64,000 bases of DNA from Metapseudomonas otitidis (GTDB taxonomy: Bacteria; Pseudomonadota; Gammaproteobacteria; Pseudomonadales; Pseudomonadaceae), in assembly GCF_900111835.1 (NCBI RefSeq), contig NZ_FOJP01000012.1, forward strand, positions 1 through 64,000. Reading direction: 5' to 3'. Numbering within the stretch: position 1 is the stretch's first letter; each line of letters opens with the position of its first letter. Made by a program: the position numbers and the translations under genes. Under the pieces are notes generated by a model. The model was not told the origin of the DNA. It worked only from the letters and a program-made list of their open reading frames with translations, and made no database searches. Shown piece after piece: positions 37,213 to 45,678 of the stretch.

Positions 37213-37485
37213 TTATCGCTCTGACGCCTCATATGTGTAGTTCTCGGCGATGATTCGGGTTGCAAAACCTACAAGACCCGCAGCACTGAACATCAGGACG
37301 AAAATCCAGGGCCATAGGAATCTGTACCAGTTGTCATGCCTCAGATTAAGCAGAGCCATGACCAGCGCGATCAGGGCAATCAGCCCGTACCCATTGATTG
37401 AAATGAAGAAAATGATAATGAAAAGAAAAGATGACTTGTGCCACGGGGTCTCTGCCCCAGCGCTTTTGGGTTCTTTAGCGCTCAT
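37213..37485 (-). CDS. Hypothetical small membrane protein
   Basis: 90 residues from ATG 37485; an in-frame TTG at 37497 is possible but sits directly on the AGGGAG. Two hydrophobic helices (about 20-46 and 55-78) separated by LRHDNWYRFLW. No family recognised. AT-richer than the preceding cluster; it begins the ORFan patch. Confidence 0.55.
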   Translation of the reverse strand: MSAKEPKSAGAETPWHKSSFLFIIIFFISINGYGLIALIALVMALLNLRHDNWYRFLWPWIFVLMFSAAGLVGFATRIIAENYTYEASER

Positions 37486-37829
37486 AAGCGGTGCCAACTC
37501 CCTTGAGCACTGATTCTGGCGGGCGCTGGATGATGCCCGGCGAACGATCTGGACGCTACTGGCAGTTGGTGTTCTGAGGCGCCAGTCACTCTCGTCCCCA
37601 CTGACTTGCCTGCGCAGACACGCTGCTGGTGCATACCGCTGGGAGTCATGTCGTCGCCCGCCCCAGCAAACCAGCCTCAGGCAGATTTACTGCGGGTTCG
37701 TAACTTCAAATCAGATATCCTTCCGCCCTCCTGGCAATTCCTGCCCCCCGGTATACGCAGCGGCTGTGAGCCTTTTCCGTCACAACGCTGGATATGCCAC
37801 TCACCCACAATTTGGTACCGCACAGTTCC
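37486..37829. other. Intergenic, nothing recognised
   Basis: No convincing ORF or repeat. The last 80 bases presumably carry the promoter of the lipoprotein gene. Confidence 0.5.
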
Positions 37830-38264
37830 ATGAAGAAACTCATAGCGATCTCCTTCATCCTTCTAAGCGGCTGTTCAATCTTTCCTGAAACCAAGGAAGA
37901 GCTGCTGCAAACGGGCAACAAAAGCCCGGAATACTGCTTCAACGACGAGAGCGAACGGGTTGCCGAGCGCGTCGAGACCTACCTGTCGAAGTGCTTTAGG
38001 CCAAGCTACGTTCGCACTGGGAACGTCACCGGCTTCGTAAATAACCAACAGTTGAAGAAAGAAGTAAGCAATGGAGCCACTGGGCTTTCTGTTTACTCGC
38101 CGTCAGGCACGGGAGCCGGCTATTTCTTGCATGCCCTGATTTCAAAAGGCGACGCCAGTTGCAAGACAAAAATGTCCATTACTGCTTACAACTTTGCGTG
38201 GGAAAGACATTTTGGAAGGCTGAAGGAAAGCGCTGAGGGAAACGAGCCGGGATGTGGCCTTTGA
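37830..38264 (+). CDS. Hypothetical lipoprotein
   Basis: 144 residues from ATG 37830, giving a classical lipoprotein signal MKKLIAISFILLSGC with Cys at residue 15. The mature part has four further Cys (EYCFND, SKCFRP, ASCKTK, PGCGL) likely in disulphides. No family recognised. The ribosome site is poor. A hypothetical on the same strand follows within 40 bases. Confidence 0.65.
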   Translation: MKKLIAISFILLSGCSIFPETKEELLQTGNKSPEYCFNDESERVAERVETYLSKCFRPSYVRTGNVTGFVNNQQLKKEVSNGATGLSVYSPSGTGAGYFLHALISKGDASCKTKMSITAYNFAWERHFGRLKESAEGNEPGCGL

Positions 38265-38300
38265 ATCAACTACACATTGAGGATCCGTGTTGACTGCCTA

Positions 38301-38579
38301 ATGGAAAATTTACTTACAAGAACAATCAAGGAGGAAATAGCAAAGTGGCATGCATTTCCTTGGTGGCCTACTGACCCAATGGATCCCGAATTTGACAGGG
38401 AAGCCAAGAGCATTGCAAAGCAGCTTGGACGTATTCACTCGGAAAGAGATGCCGCGCTCTGCCTTAGCCGTGTACTTACTTCGTCATTTCAGGCCTGCCC
38501 GCAGTTTTCACCTGAGGCATGTCTGGAAGCAGGCAGGTCGCTGTATACCCGACTGGTTGCGGAGAGGCTTATTTTCTGA
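38301..38579 (+). CDS. Hypothetical protein
   Basis: 92 residues; start uncertain (ATG 38301 lacks a good ribosome site, TTG 38277 has GAGGAT overlapping). Helical, no signal, no recognised motif. Its place after a small lipoprotein on the same strand suggests co-transcription only. Confidence 0.45.
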   Translation: MENLLTRTIKEEIAKWHAFPWWPTDPMDPEFDREAKSIAKQLGRIHSERDAALCLSRVLTSSFQACPQFSPEACLEAGRSLYTRLVAERLIF

Positions 38580-38725
38580 TGTCGATTTGTCAGCTACAAC
38601 GGACAGCCCACCAAGCCGTCTTGCTGCTAATGCAGGCGTCCTGCTCTAACCGATAATTGTCACTCTCATCTTTGCGACATGCGCCTGGAACAGACCCGAG
38701 GCGCAGTTTGCAGCACCTTGAAGAA

Positions 38726-39229
38726 TCAAGGTTGTGCGCCTGACCAAGTGATGCTTTCAAATTTACGGGCCCCAATCCAGCTCACGCTTAGCCAGAAATT
38801 TTCTGGCGGCTCAGGCAGTTCAGTTAATTTCGGTGAATCCTGGCAGAGGTCATCTTCGTCATAGATCATATGCTCGAAGCCGAAATCATTATTCTTGCCA
38901 ATCACGTAGGTGGGGTGTGGTGCGTTGAGATCATAGTGAATTGAATAGACGTCGAACCGCATGCCTGACTTCCCACTCTTGTCATGCGCCCTCCAAAATT
39001 CAGGGAGCAGGCGACGTGAAAATTCCTCGGCAAAGCGAACTGCATGCTCGATGTCATTCCACACCGCTTTTACGGTCTCTTGCGCCTGCTCAACGTATGG
39101 CACGTATGAGTCGTCTTTCGGGTGCTGGACATAAATGAGTCGTTGACCGAACTGGTATTCACATTGCGAGACAGCAGAGGAGACATCCCAGTGGCCTAGG
39201 ATTGGCCTGGAAACGAGATCAATGCACAT
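38726..39229 (-). CDS. Hypothetical protein
   Basis: 167 residues, acidic, no signal or TM helix, with an AGGGCGG upstream of ATG 39229. Sequence such as WNDIEHAVRFAEEFSRRLLPEFWRAHDKSGK and EPPENFWLSVSWIGARKF resembles small cytoplasmic immunity-type ORFans, but I recognise no family. Confidence 0.6.
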   Translation of the reverse strand: MCIDLVSRPILGHWDVSSAVSQCEYQFGQRLIYVQHPKDDSYVPYVEQAQETVKAVWNDIEHAVRFAEEFSRRLLPEFWRAHDKSGKSGMRFDVYSIHYDLNAPHPTYVIGKNNDFGFEHMIYDEDDLCQDSPKLTELPEPPENFWLSVSWIGARKFESITWSGAQP

Positions 39230-39324
39230 GGTTTAACCGCCCTGCAAACGAAGAGAACCAATCTTGGCTCAATCCCTGCTCCTCACAATCGAGCCGATTG
39301 GACCAGCACCCCATAGCTGGCGCC

Positions 39325-40145
39325 TCAGACCTCTTTCCCATAAGGGCTGGGCAGATCGTTGCGTTCGAGCAGGTATTCCATCGAGTTGTTGATCGCCCAC
39401 ACCAGAAGCGCATCCAGCGTCATATCGAGGGGCTGGCCCTTCAGCAGCGGTTCGAGCCGCTGCACATTGCCGGGTAGTCTTCGGTGTGGAAGCGGAACCG
39501 CCCGTAGTTGCCGTGGCGGTCCACCAGGAGATAGGTGCAGTAGTGGTCATCGTCCGACCAGCGCCCGAAGCAGAAGTAGTTGGCGCTCAGGTGCGCGATC
39601 TGTTCTTCCGTCAACTCCTCCCTGGCGAAGTACTCGCCGAAGTTCCAGGCGATCGCCGGGCAGAACGCATGCAGGCACGGGTAGGAGGTTGAGGTCGAAC
39701 GCCCATAGATCTCGAGGATGCGGCGGTCGCCCCAGCGGCCGCGATCCGCAATGACGTCGTAGATGGCGAAGCGCTTCCTGAACAACGCCTTCAACTCTTC
39801 CGGTATCGCGAACGCATGCTGCGTCTCGGCGCTCAGCAGATCCTCGTCGGATACAGCGCCCGACCACTCGAACAGCGTGCCGTCCTGGAAGTACTCGTCG
39901 AAGTACAGTTCATAGGTCTGCCCTTCCTCGTCGTAGAACGCATGCAGGCTCAGGCAGAACGACTCGAAACGGTTCAGGGCCTCAGGCCAGGTTTCGTCCG
40001 CCCCGCCACGGAGATGCTCGCCGTAGCTGTTTTCACCAGCGGGTTGGGGCTGGATGCCGAGGATGCCTTTGATTTTCTTGAACACGATGGGGGCCTTGAC
40101 GAGGGGTTGGGGAATGATTGCAACCATAAATGCAGGAACATCCAA
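39325..40145 (-). pseudogene. Hypothetical gene interrupted by a one-base frameshift
   Basis: The open frame runs from ATG 40145 (or 40127) to a stop at 39441, ending FRFHTEDYPAMCSGSNRC. Restoring one C in the run near 39470-39474 turns the end into EDYPGNVQRLEPLLKGQPLD and continues in good coding style (TLDALLVWAINNSMEYLLERN) to a stop at 39325-39327. The protein would then be about 273 residues, soluble, acidic and rich in aromatic residues, with no family that I recognise. Either the gene is broken or the assembly lost a base. Confidence 0.6.
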
Positions 40146-40278
40146 CTGACGGCGGTGCAGGACATTAATTTGAAACTACGGATGTAGATATTCTGAAGTA
40201 TGCGCGTAAAGCGAAAGCAAAAGGAGCGCCATTACAGCGCTCAATTTAAAAAATACCAATAGTTGCAAACTGATTACC

Positions 40279-41568
40279 TCACTCACCTTGCCCTCCACCA
40301 CTACTAACTCTAATCCCTCCATTGCGCAACCTATGTATCGGAAAATTTATCTCACAAACCGAACAACTGCACCAAGCAGTTGCATTGTGATTCGCAGGCA
40401 GCTCTGCCTCAACACCACATCCACATACAGGGCAATCAACAAATTCTTTCTTCACCTGCGGGGGCTGGATAGTTTTTTCATACGGCTTATGGATGGTTAT
40501 TCCATTTCTGGTTCTGTGTATATGAAAACCTCTATCACAACTAGAGCACCGCGGCTTGGCGGACGACCCCGGAAACTCCTCCAGCCTAGATGTAACAAAT
40601 GAATTGCAGTACGGGCAATTAACGACTGCTGTATTTGCCTCCTGAACCCTCTCTTCCTCTTGTTTTATTTCAGCAACCGACGAGCTTTCAGCACTCAATA
40701 ACTCAAGCAATTTACTAAGCTGAATTATATAAAATGCCTTGCCTTCCGAAGCTCGGCGATATTCATCAAGAAGTTCAAACCTGGGAAGAAATCCTGCCCC
40801 GCCTGCGCGATGTTGCCAGTCAGCCTTTTCATCCCCACTAACAAATATCAAATCTTTTTTGTTGGTCTTGCCAATTTCTAAAATTGTTTGCCAAATCAAA
40901 AAATCCCCAATGCCATGGTCATCTTTTCCTGAGTCTTTATAGCCTGGTGGAATCAATAGCCGCTGCCGCCTCAAAAGCTCTTTCAGTGCTTCCTCACGAT
41001 CTAAAATTGGCTCTACTATTCGCCCATCCGCAAATATCTCCTTATAAGAGGTATTTACAGGATCGCTCCATTCCCAAGAATGTATTTTTGATAGAAGCGC
41101 CGAATTAGCTTCTCCTATCTCTTTTTTGAGCCCTTTCGTCCTGGCAAGTAACTCATTAAGCTTAACGTACTCAGCAATACCATCCAAAATTGGGTAGGAG
41201 ATTTTCTCTATGGAGATAAATCGACTTATTTTATCCAAAAGCCCCTGATGAAGTTCCGATATTTTATTGGGCCTATTTTTCACAAACTCTCTAGCCACTT
41301 GAGCCGGCAAATATATGCGACCTTCATCCTTCAGTCGTTTAAATATCCCCATAATTTGCTGAAAACTATTAGCGCCGGCACCATAAGGAATTAGCAGGGC
41401 GTTTGTATCCAGCACTATGTCACCATTTTGCGCTGCGTCATCAACAGTATTCACCCGAGCAACAAAGGCATCAACTGCTGACGGCAGAACCGACGAAGCA
41501 AGAAAGACTCTTTCAATATCGCAGTCCTCTAGCTTAATTCCACCTTTTAGCTTGACCGTATCATTCAT
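40279..41568 (-). CDS. PIN-like domain protein with two C-terminal zinc ribbons
   Basis: 429 residues from ATG 41568. Residues about 50-250 form a PIN-like ribonuclease domain (DUF4935-like): IVLDTNALLIPYG with Asp54, conserved acidic residues, DHGIGDFLIWQTILEIG and DLIFVSGDEKADW. The tail holds two copies of a zinc-ribbon module, CPYC...CSSC...HIHRTRNGI and CPVC...CSVC...PIHRLRNGG. The gene is strongly AT-rich compared with everything around it, a sign of transfer. Nucleases of this class occur as single-gene defence or toxin-like factors; that role is inference. Confidence 0.8.
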   Translation of the reverse strand: MNDTVKLKGGIKLEDCDIERVFLASSVLPSAVDAFVARVNTVDDAAQNGDIVLDTNALLIPYGAGANSFQQIMGIFKRLKDEGRIYLPAQVAREFVKNRPNKISELHQGLLDKISRFISIEKISYPILDGIAEYVKLNELLARTKGLKKEIGEANSALLSKIHSWEWSDPVNTSYKEIFADGRIVEPILDREEALKELLRRQRLLIPPGYKDSGKDDHGIGDFLIWQTILEIGKTNKKDLIFVSGDEKADWQHRAGGAGFLPRFELLDEYRRASEGKAFYIIQLSKLLELLSAESSSVAEIKQEEERVQEANTAVVNCPYCNSFVTSRLEEFPGSSAKPRCSSCDRGFHIHRTRNGITIHKPYEKTIQPPQVKKEFVDCPVCGCGVEAELPANHNATAWCSCSVCEINFPIHRLRNGGIRVSSGGGQGE

Positions 41569-41932
41569 TTTAATTCTCGATCGAGAGTGGGCTTGAACGC
41601 AAAAAATAAATTTCCGCAAACGCAAAATGAATATAGCGTTACTGACCATAGCGTCAAATAGCACGCCCCCTCTCGACTTCCGTTGCTGTGTAGCTCTCTT
41701 CCGCTTTAGCTAGCGCGCCAGTGATACATATAGAAGAGGTTACAGCCGTCTGGGCACAGTCTAGGTGTCAACGAAGCCAACCACCTTGCCCTAAACCCTC
41801 ACCATCCCTATCCTCCCCCAGCCACGATGAATCCCGTGGCCGGGTTTGACAGCCCGTTTACGTTGGCGAGTTTGCCCTTGGGGTCCTGCAAAACGATGAA
41901 CAGCTTTTGCAGACACCGAACGGAGCAAGTAA
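41569..41932. other. Intergenic between PIN-domain and BRO-N genes
   Basis: The 41569-41700 part is AT-rich and likely promoter of the PIN gene; composition returns to GC-rich by 41800. No gene or repeat recognised. Confidence 0.5.
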
Positions 41933-42454
41933 ATGGACCTTAATTGGAACTTCGCCATGCATGACGCATCCACCCCCATCACCTTTCAACGCCACTGCCA
42001 TCAACTGCGCGCGGTGATGATCGACAACCGCCCCTGGTTCGTCGCCATCGATTTCGCGCTGATGATCGCCGCTGCCCGGCCCTATCGGCTGACCAAGCGC
42101 CTGTATCCCCACCAGCACCGTTTCGCGATGCTGCGTTTTGCCAGCGGTCGTTGCGAGGAGCTGGAGTTGATCAGCGAGGCCGGGCTTTACCGGGCGCTGT
42201 ATCGCTTCGGCCACCCGGAGCATTGCGCGTTGAGCCAGTGGCTCAGCGATGAGGTGATTCCGGCGCTGTACGACTATCACCGCGAGGTCGATGCCAGCCC
42301 GCGACGCATCCTGATGACCTGGGCGAACCAGCGTGTCGGCGCCCTGCGTTGGCAGGGGGAGCTGTGGATCGCGCGGCGGGACCTGCCGCATTTCATGGCG
42401 GCGCAGGATGACCCGGCGCTGAGCGACGGGCCGAGCTGGAAGCGGTTTTTCTAG
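41933..42454 (+). CDS. BRO-N domain (phage antirepressor-like) protein
   Basis: 173 residues, with GGAG eight bases upstream of the ATG. The BRO-N fold is recognisable in FQRHCHQLRAVMIDNRPWFVAIDFA, ELELISEAGLYRALYRFGHPE and LSQWLSDEVIPALYDY. Such domains bind DNA in phage antirepressors, but single-domain copies are common in Pseudomonas chromosomes outside prophages. A good terminator follows at 42469-42492. No other phage genes are near. Confidence 0.85.
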   Translation: MDLNWNFAMHDASTPITFQRHCHQLRAVMIDNRPWFVAIDFALMIAAARPYRLTKRLYPHQHRFAMLRFASGRCEELELISEAGLYRALYRFGHPEHCALSQWLSDEVIPALYDYHREVDASPRRILMTWANQRVGALRWQGELWIARRDLPHFMAAQDDPALSDGPSWKRFF

Positions 42455-42468
42455 GGGCAGGACGGGAG

Positions 42469-42492
42469 CGCCGCATGGAGGTGCGGCGTTTT
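42469..42492 (+). terminator. Rho-independent terminator after the BRO-N gene
   Basis: CGCCGCA / TGCGGCG stem with a six-base loop and TTTT. A near copy of this hairpin ends the next region at 43360-43384. Confidence 0.85.
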
Positions 42493-42617
42493 CGGCTCCG
42501 GCAGCACCCGCTGGCCGGCCAACTACCATTCAGCATGCCTATCCCCACCAATCCGGCCGTGAATGACGGTTCGGTGCAGTTTGACCTTGAACCGAGCTTG
42601 AACCTTAGGGTTCGGCC

Positions 42618-42788
42618 ATGCGCTCCATGCCCTTCGCTTCCGGGCGAGCTACGGAGCTGCTGCCGCGCTACGAGCACGACAATCTTTTCGATTCGTCGAA
42701 GTTCAAGCAGCGCTTTCCTGCCTTCGAAGTGACTACCTATCGCCAGGGGCTCGAGCAGGTGCTCGCCGGCTTGGTTCGTCAGGCCTGA
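42618..42788 (+). pseudogene. C-terminal remnant of an NAD-dependent epimerase/dehydratase gene
   Basis: 56 codons from ATG 42618 end in EHDNLFDSSKFKQRFPAFEV then TTYRQGLEQVLAGL, the usual C-terminus of extended SDR epimerases (DSSKF followed by a TxYxxG turn). The Rossmann part is missing: an in-frame stop lies at 42606. Most of the gene has been deleted. Confidence 0.5.
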
Positions 42789-42873
42789 GCTCGCTGCATG
42801 ATCCGTGTCGCATTCCAGTAATGCGTCGTATCCTGCCGACCGAGCTGGGGTGACTTCTCCATAAGGAAGAGAG

Positions 42874-43236
42874 ATGGCTACAAGCGCCGTAACGTTTGAG
42901 GGCAGGCATGCATTTATCAATGATGCGAGCCTCTACGAGCTCATCAAGGCGATTGCCTTCAACTTAAAATCCAGAGTTGATGAAGGCTCTGAGCACAATT
43001 GGTTGATTCTGGCGTGCTGTTCCTGGATGGATGAGTACGAAACCATGCCTCCCGGCTTAAGAGATATTGATCTTGATAGATGGCTGATCACGCCTGAAAG
43101 AAAAGAGATGTTCAGAGCGTATTTGCAGTGGCTTAAGTCCGTGCCTATAGACAGGAAGCCCTACGACTCTGACGTGTTGATAAAGGTTATCGATAGGCTA
43201 GAGCTGGAGCTCTTTGATGCTGCCGGTAGCGCGTAG
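42874..43236 (+). CDS. Hypothetical protein
   Basis: 120 residues with a good AAGGAAGAGAG ribosome site. All-helical, soluble, no recognised family (TMPPGLRDIDLDRWLITPER in the middle). Less GC-rich than the phl genes beyond it. The terminator at 43360 probably ends this transcript. Confidence 0.6.
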   Translation: MATSAVTFEGRHAFINDASLYELIKAIAFNLKSRVDEGSEHNWLILACCSWMDEYETMPPGLRDIDLDRWLITPERKEMFRAYLQWLKSVPIDRKPYDSDVLIKVIDRLELELFDAAGSA

Positions 43237-43355
43237 GACCTCTTGGGGCTCGTCGTGACGGTATAGAGACCTACCGGCAGTTCCTCGCGACGATGTGTAC
43301 GGCACACCTTAAAGCATGGGTCATCCTGACGTCGCTCCCACTGGAGTTCGAATGA

Positions 43356-43384
43356 AAAGCGCCGCATGGGAATGCGGCGTTTTT
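43356..43384. terminator. Bidirectional terminator between the hypothetical gene and the phl operon
   Basis: CGCCGCAT / ATGCGGCG stem (43360-43379) with four-base loop; TTTTT follows on the plus strand and, after one base, TTTT on the minus strand. It would end both the plus-strand hypothetical gene and the minus-strand phl transcript. Confidence 0.85.
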
Positions 43385-43450
43385 CTGTGTTGCGCTCGCT
43401 GGGCAAGTTGGTGGGCTGAAGCGGAACGCCACCCGGCCCACCTTGCTGAC

Positions 43451-44338
43451 TCAGGCCGCTCTGCCCTGCCCCGTGCGGCGGCGTGACGAGAGCGGCAGCA
43501 GGTGGCGCAGTTCTTCTTCGACGATGCGGTTTTCGAGGCGCATGTCGAGCATGGGGCAGCTGAGTTCCAGGCAGTCGCCATGTTGCAGGTGGGTGGCGAC
43601 GATTTCGCTGTCGAGGCGGCTGAAGAGGTAGTGGACCATGCCCGGCTGGAGGAATTGCGGGTGTTGTTCCAGCAGGGCTTCGCCGGCTTCCCGCGAGGCG
43701 CGCCAGGCCTGCGGGTCGAGGCGCAGGTGGGTTTCGCTGAAGCAGGTGCCATTGCGTTCGATGCGTTGGCGCAGGTGCAGCGGTTCGTCCAGCTCGCCCA
43801 GCAGCAGTTCCGAGGCCACGGCGCATTCGAGCAGGTGGGCGCGGGCGGATTGGCCCTGCAGTGGGTCGTGCAGGTCGTGGCCGAGGGTGACGCCGACGTG
43901 GAGCAACTGGCCCCGCGAGCCCACCAGGTAGATGGAGACCAGGCAGGCGTCCGCCGCGATGGCCTGGACGTGGTACGGCACTTCCAGGTCGTCGCGGTCG
44001 ATGCGCAGGACGCGGCCGTTGCCCTTGTAGAACCAGCCGGCGTCGTCCCGCGCGCCCAGCGGCAGGCCGCTGACGTGGGTGAGCAGCGGGTTGTCGGGCA
44101 TGGCGGGCGGGCGCAGGCGGGTTTCCTGGCGCAGGGCCGGCAGCGTGTGCGTCGGGCCCGGCAGGTGGCGCAGGTGCGCCAGGTGGTCCTGATGGCGGCG
44201 GGCACAGTCCTGCAGGGTCTGGTAGAGGCCGCTGCTTTCGCCGTGCACCCGCACCGTGTGCGCGGGGTCGTCGCCCAGCAGGCCGATGCGCGGCCCGCCG
44301 CTGTGTTCGATGTCGAGGACTTTCAGGTAGTCGCCCAT
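43451..44338 (-). CDS. FAH-superfamily (AraD1-like) protein at the end of the phl operon
   Basis: 295 residues, starting after GGGAG nine bases upstream and only five bases past phlE, so clearly part of the phl transcript. Residues about 95-260 carry the fumarylacetoacetate-hydrolase-like pattern of the AraD1 branch: GWFYKGNGRVLRIDRDD, VSIYLVGSRGQLLHVGVTLGHD and ASELLLGEL, although the metal-binding Glu cluster is poorly kept. FAH enzymes cleave C-C bonds or act as hydratases. DAPG loci of the P. protegens type are described with a further gene after phlE, called phlI; this may be its counterpart, which I could not verify. Confidence 0.75.
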   Translation of the reverse strand: MGDYLKVLDIEHSGGPRIGLLGDDPAHTVRVHGESSGLYQTLQDCARRHQDHLAHLRHLPGPTHTLPALRQETRLRPPAMPDNPLLTHVSGLPLGARDDAGWFYKGNGRVLRIDRDDLEVPYHVQAIAADACLVSIYLVGSRGQLLHVGVTLGHDLHDPLQGQSARAHLLECAVASELLLGELDEPLHLRQRIERNGTCFSETHLRLDPQAWRASREAGEALLEQHPQFLQPGMVHYLFSRLDSEIVATHLQHGDCLELSCPMLDMRLENRIVEEELRHLLPLSSRRRTGQGRAA

Positions 44339-44343
44339 TTCAA

Positions 44344-45606
44344 TTACTCCCTAATAAGCAGTGCGGCGTTGGCCGGCGGTGTGGCTTCGCGGGGTGCCTG
44401 CGCGCGGCCTTCCTTGAGCCCGAGCGCCAGGCACAGGCCGGCGAGGCTGCCGGCCAGGGCCAGGTAGAGGATCGATGGCAACCCGTGGTGGGTGGCGAGG
44501 TAGCCGGCGAGGATCGGCGCCAGGCCGCCACCGAGGATTTCGCCGAAGCCGATGACGATGCCGGTGGCCGCCGTGAGCAGGTGCGGCGCCACCGATTCGC
44601 CCGTGAGCGGGCCGACGGTGAGGCAGATGAGGCTGAAGTTGAAGAAGGTGATGAAGAACAGCACCCCGAACAGCAGCCAGGGCTCGGCGGGGGTGACGAT
44701 CAGCGTGGCGACCAGTGCGGCGCTGGCACAGAACGAGAGCAGCACCACCGGTTTGCGCCCGAAGCGGTCGGACAGGCCGGGGATGATCAGTTGGCCGACG
44801 AAGCCGCCGAAGCCGATCGCCGAGATCACAAGCGCCATGGCCTCCAGCGACAACCCGAGGTGGTCGGTGAGGTAGCTGGGCAGCAGCGCGCATAGCACGA
44901 ACTGGCAGGTGAGGATGCAGAACATGATGCCGATGTTGCGCCGCACGTTGCCGCTGCCGAGGGCCGCGAGCCACAGGCGCCAGGGCCGCTCCTGCCCGGC
45001 CTGGAGGGGTGCGGGGACGGGGCGGTAGGTGCGCTGCAGACACCAGGCGAGGATGAACCCGGGGATGGACACGCTGATGAACACCCAGCGCCAGGAGCCG
45101 AGCCAGGCCAGCAGGCCGGCGGCGATCAGCGGCCCGAGGCCGAGCCCGAGGATGGGGAACACGGCCTGCTGCACGCCGATGTTGAAGCCGGTGCGCCGGG
45201 GGTGCGAGACCTGGGTGGTGACGCTGATGCTGGTGGGGGTGAAGGCGCCCTCCGAGAAGCCCATGAGGCCGCGCAGGAGGATGAGCCCGAGCACCCCGCC
45301 GGCCAGGGCGGAGAGCCCCGAGAGCAGCGAGAAGGCGAGCACGGAGACGACCAGCACGCGCTTGGCGCCGAGCCGCTCCACCAGGCAGCCCATGCCCAGG
45401 GCGGAGACGCCCCAGGTGAGCGCCAGGGCCGCGGAGATGTTGCCGAGGTCCTGATAGTCCAGCTGCAGGTCGCGCATGATCAGCGGGAACAGCGGCAGGA
45501 TGATGAAGCGATCCAGCCCCACCAGGCCGAAGCTCAGCGACAGCAGGATCACCATGCGTGTTTCGTAGCGGGCATCCCAGCCCGTGTCGCTTGCCTGCTC
45601 GCGCAT
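44344..45606 (-). CDS. phlE: PhlE, MFS exporter of the DAPG locus
   Basis: 420 residues from ATG 45606 (AGAGGAGGG ribosome site). Twelve TM helices with MFS motif A-like GMGCLVERLGAKRVL and GLSDRFGRKPVVL. It lies directly downstream of phlD in the standard phlACBDE order; PhlE is held to export phloroglucinol compounds and confer tolerance. A terminator-like hairpin separates it from phlD, so its level may be lower than that of the biosynthetic genes or driven partly by read-through. Confidence 0.92.
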   Translation of the reverse strand: MREQASDTGWDARYETRMVILLSLSFGLVGLDRFIILPLFPLIMRDLQLDYQDLGNISAALALTWGVSALGMGCLVERLGAKRVLVVSVLAFSLLSGLSALAGGVLGLILLRGLMGFSEGAFTPTSISVTTQVSHPRRTGFNIGVQQAVFPILGLGLGPLIAAGLLAWLGSWRWVFISVSIPGFILAWCLQRTYRPVPAPLQAGQERPWRLWLAALGSGNVRRNIGIMFCILTCQFVLCALLPSYLTDHLGLSLEAMALVISAIGFGGFVGQLIIPGLSDRFGRKPVVLLSFCASAALVATLIVTPAEPWLLFGVLFFITFFNFSLICLTVGPLTGESVAPHLLTAATGIVIGFGEILGGGLAPILAGYLATHHGLPSILYLALAGSLAGLCLALGLKEGRAQAPREATPPANAALLIRE

Positions 45607-45632
45607 GGCCAGCCCTCCTCTTCTAAGGAGCC

Positions 45633-45664
45633 GAAAAGGGTGGCGCGGGTTACCCCGCGCCACC
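45633..45664 (-). terminator. Terminator/attenuator between phlD and phlE
   Basis: Perfect 11-bp stem GGTGGCGCGGG / CCCGCGCCACC with a GTAA loop, followed on the minus strand by CTTTTC. It begins 14 bases after the phlD stop. Confidence 0.75.
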
Positions 45665-45678
45665 GTGCCCGAGGGTAC

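Noticed and set aside
41933-42454. Prophage
   Set aside because: The BRO-N gene is alone, with no integrase, structural or lysis genes nearby.
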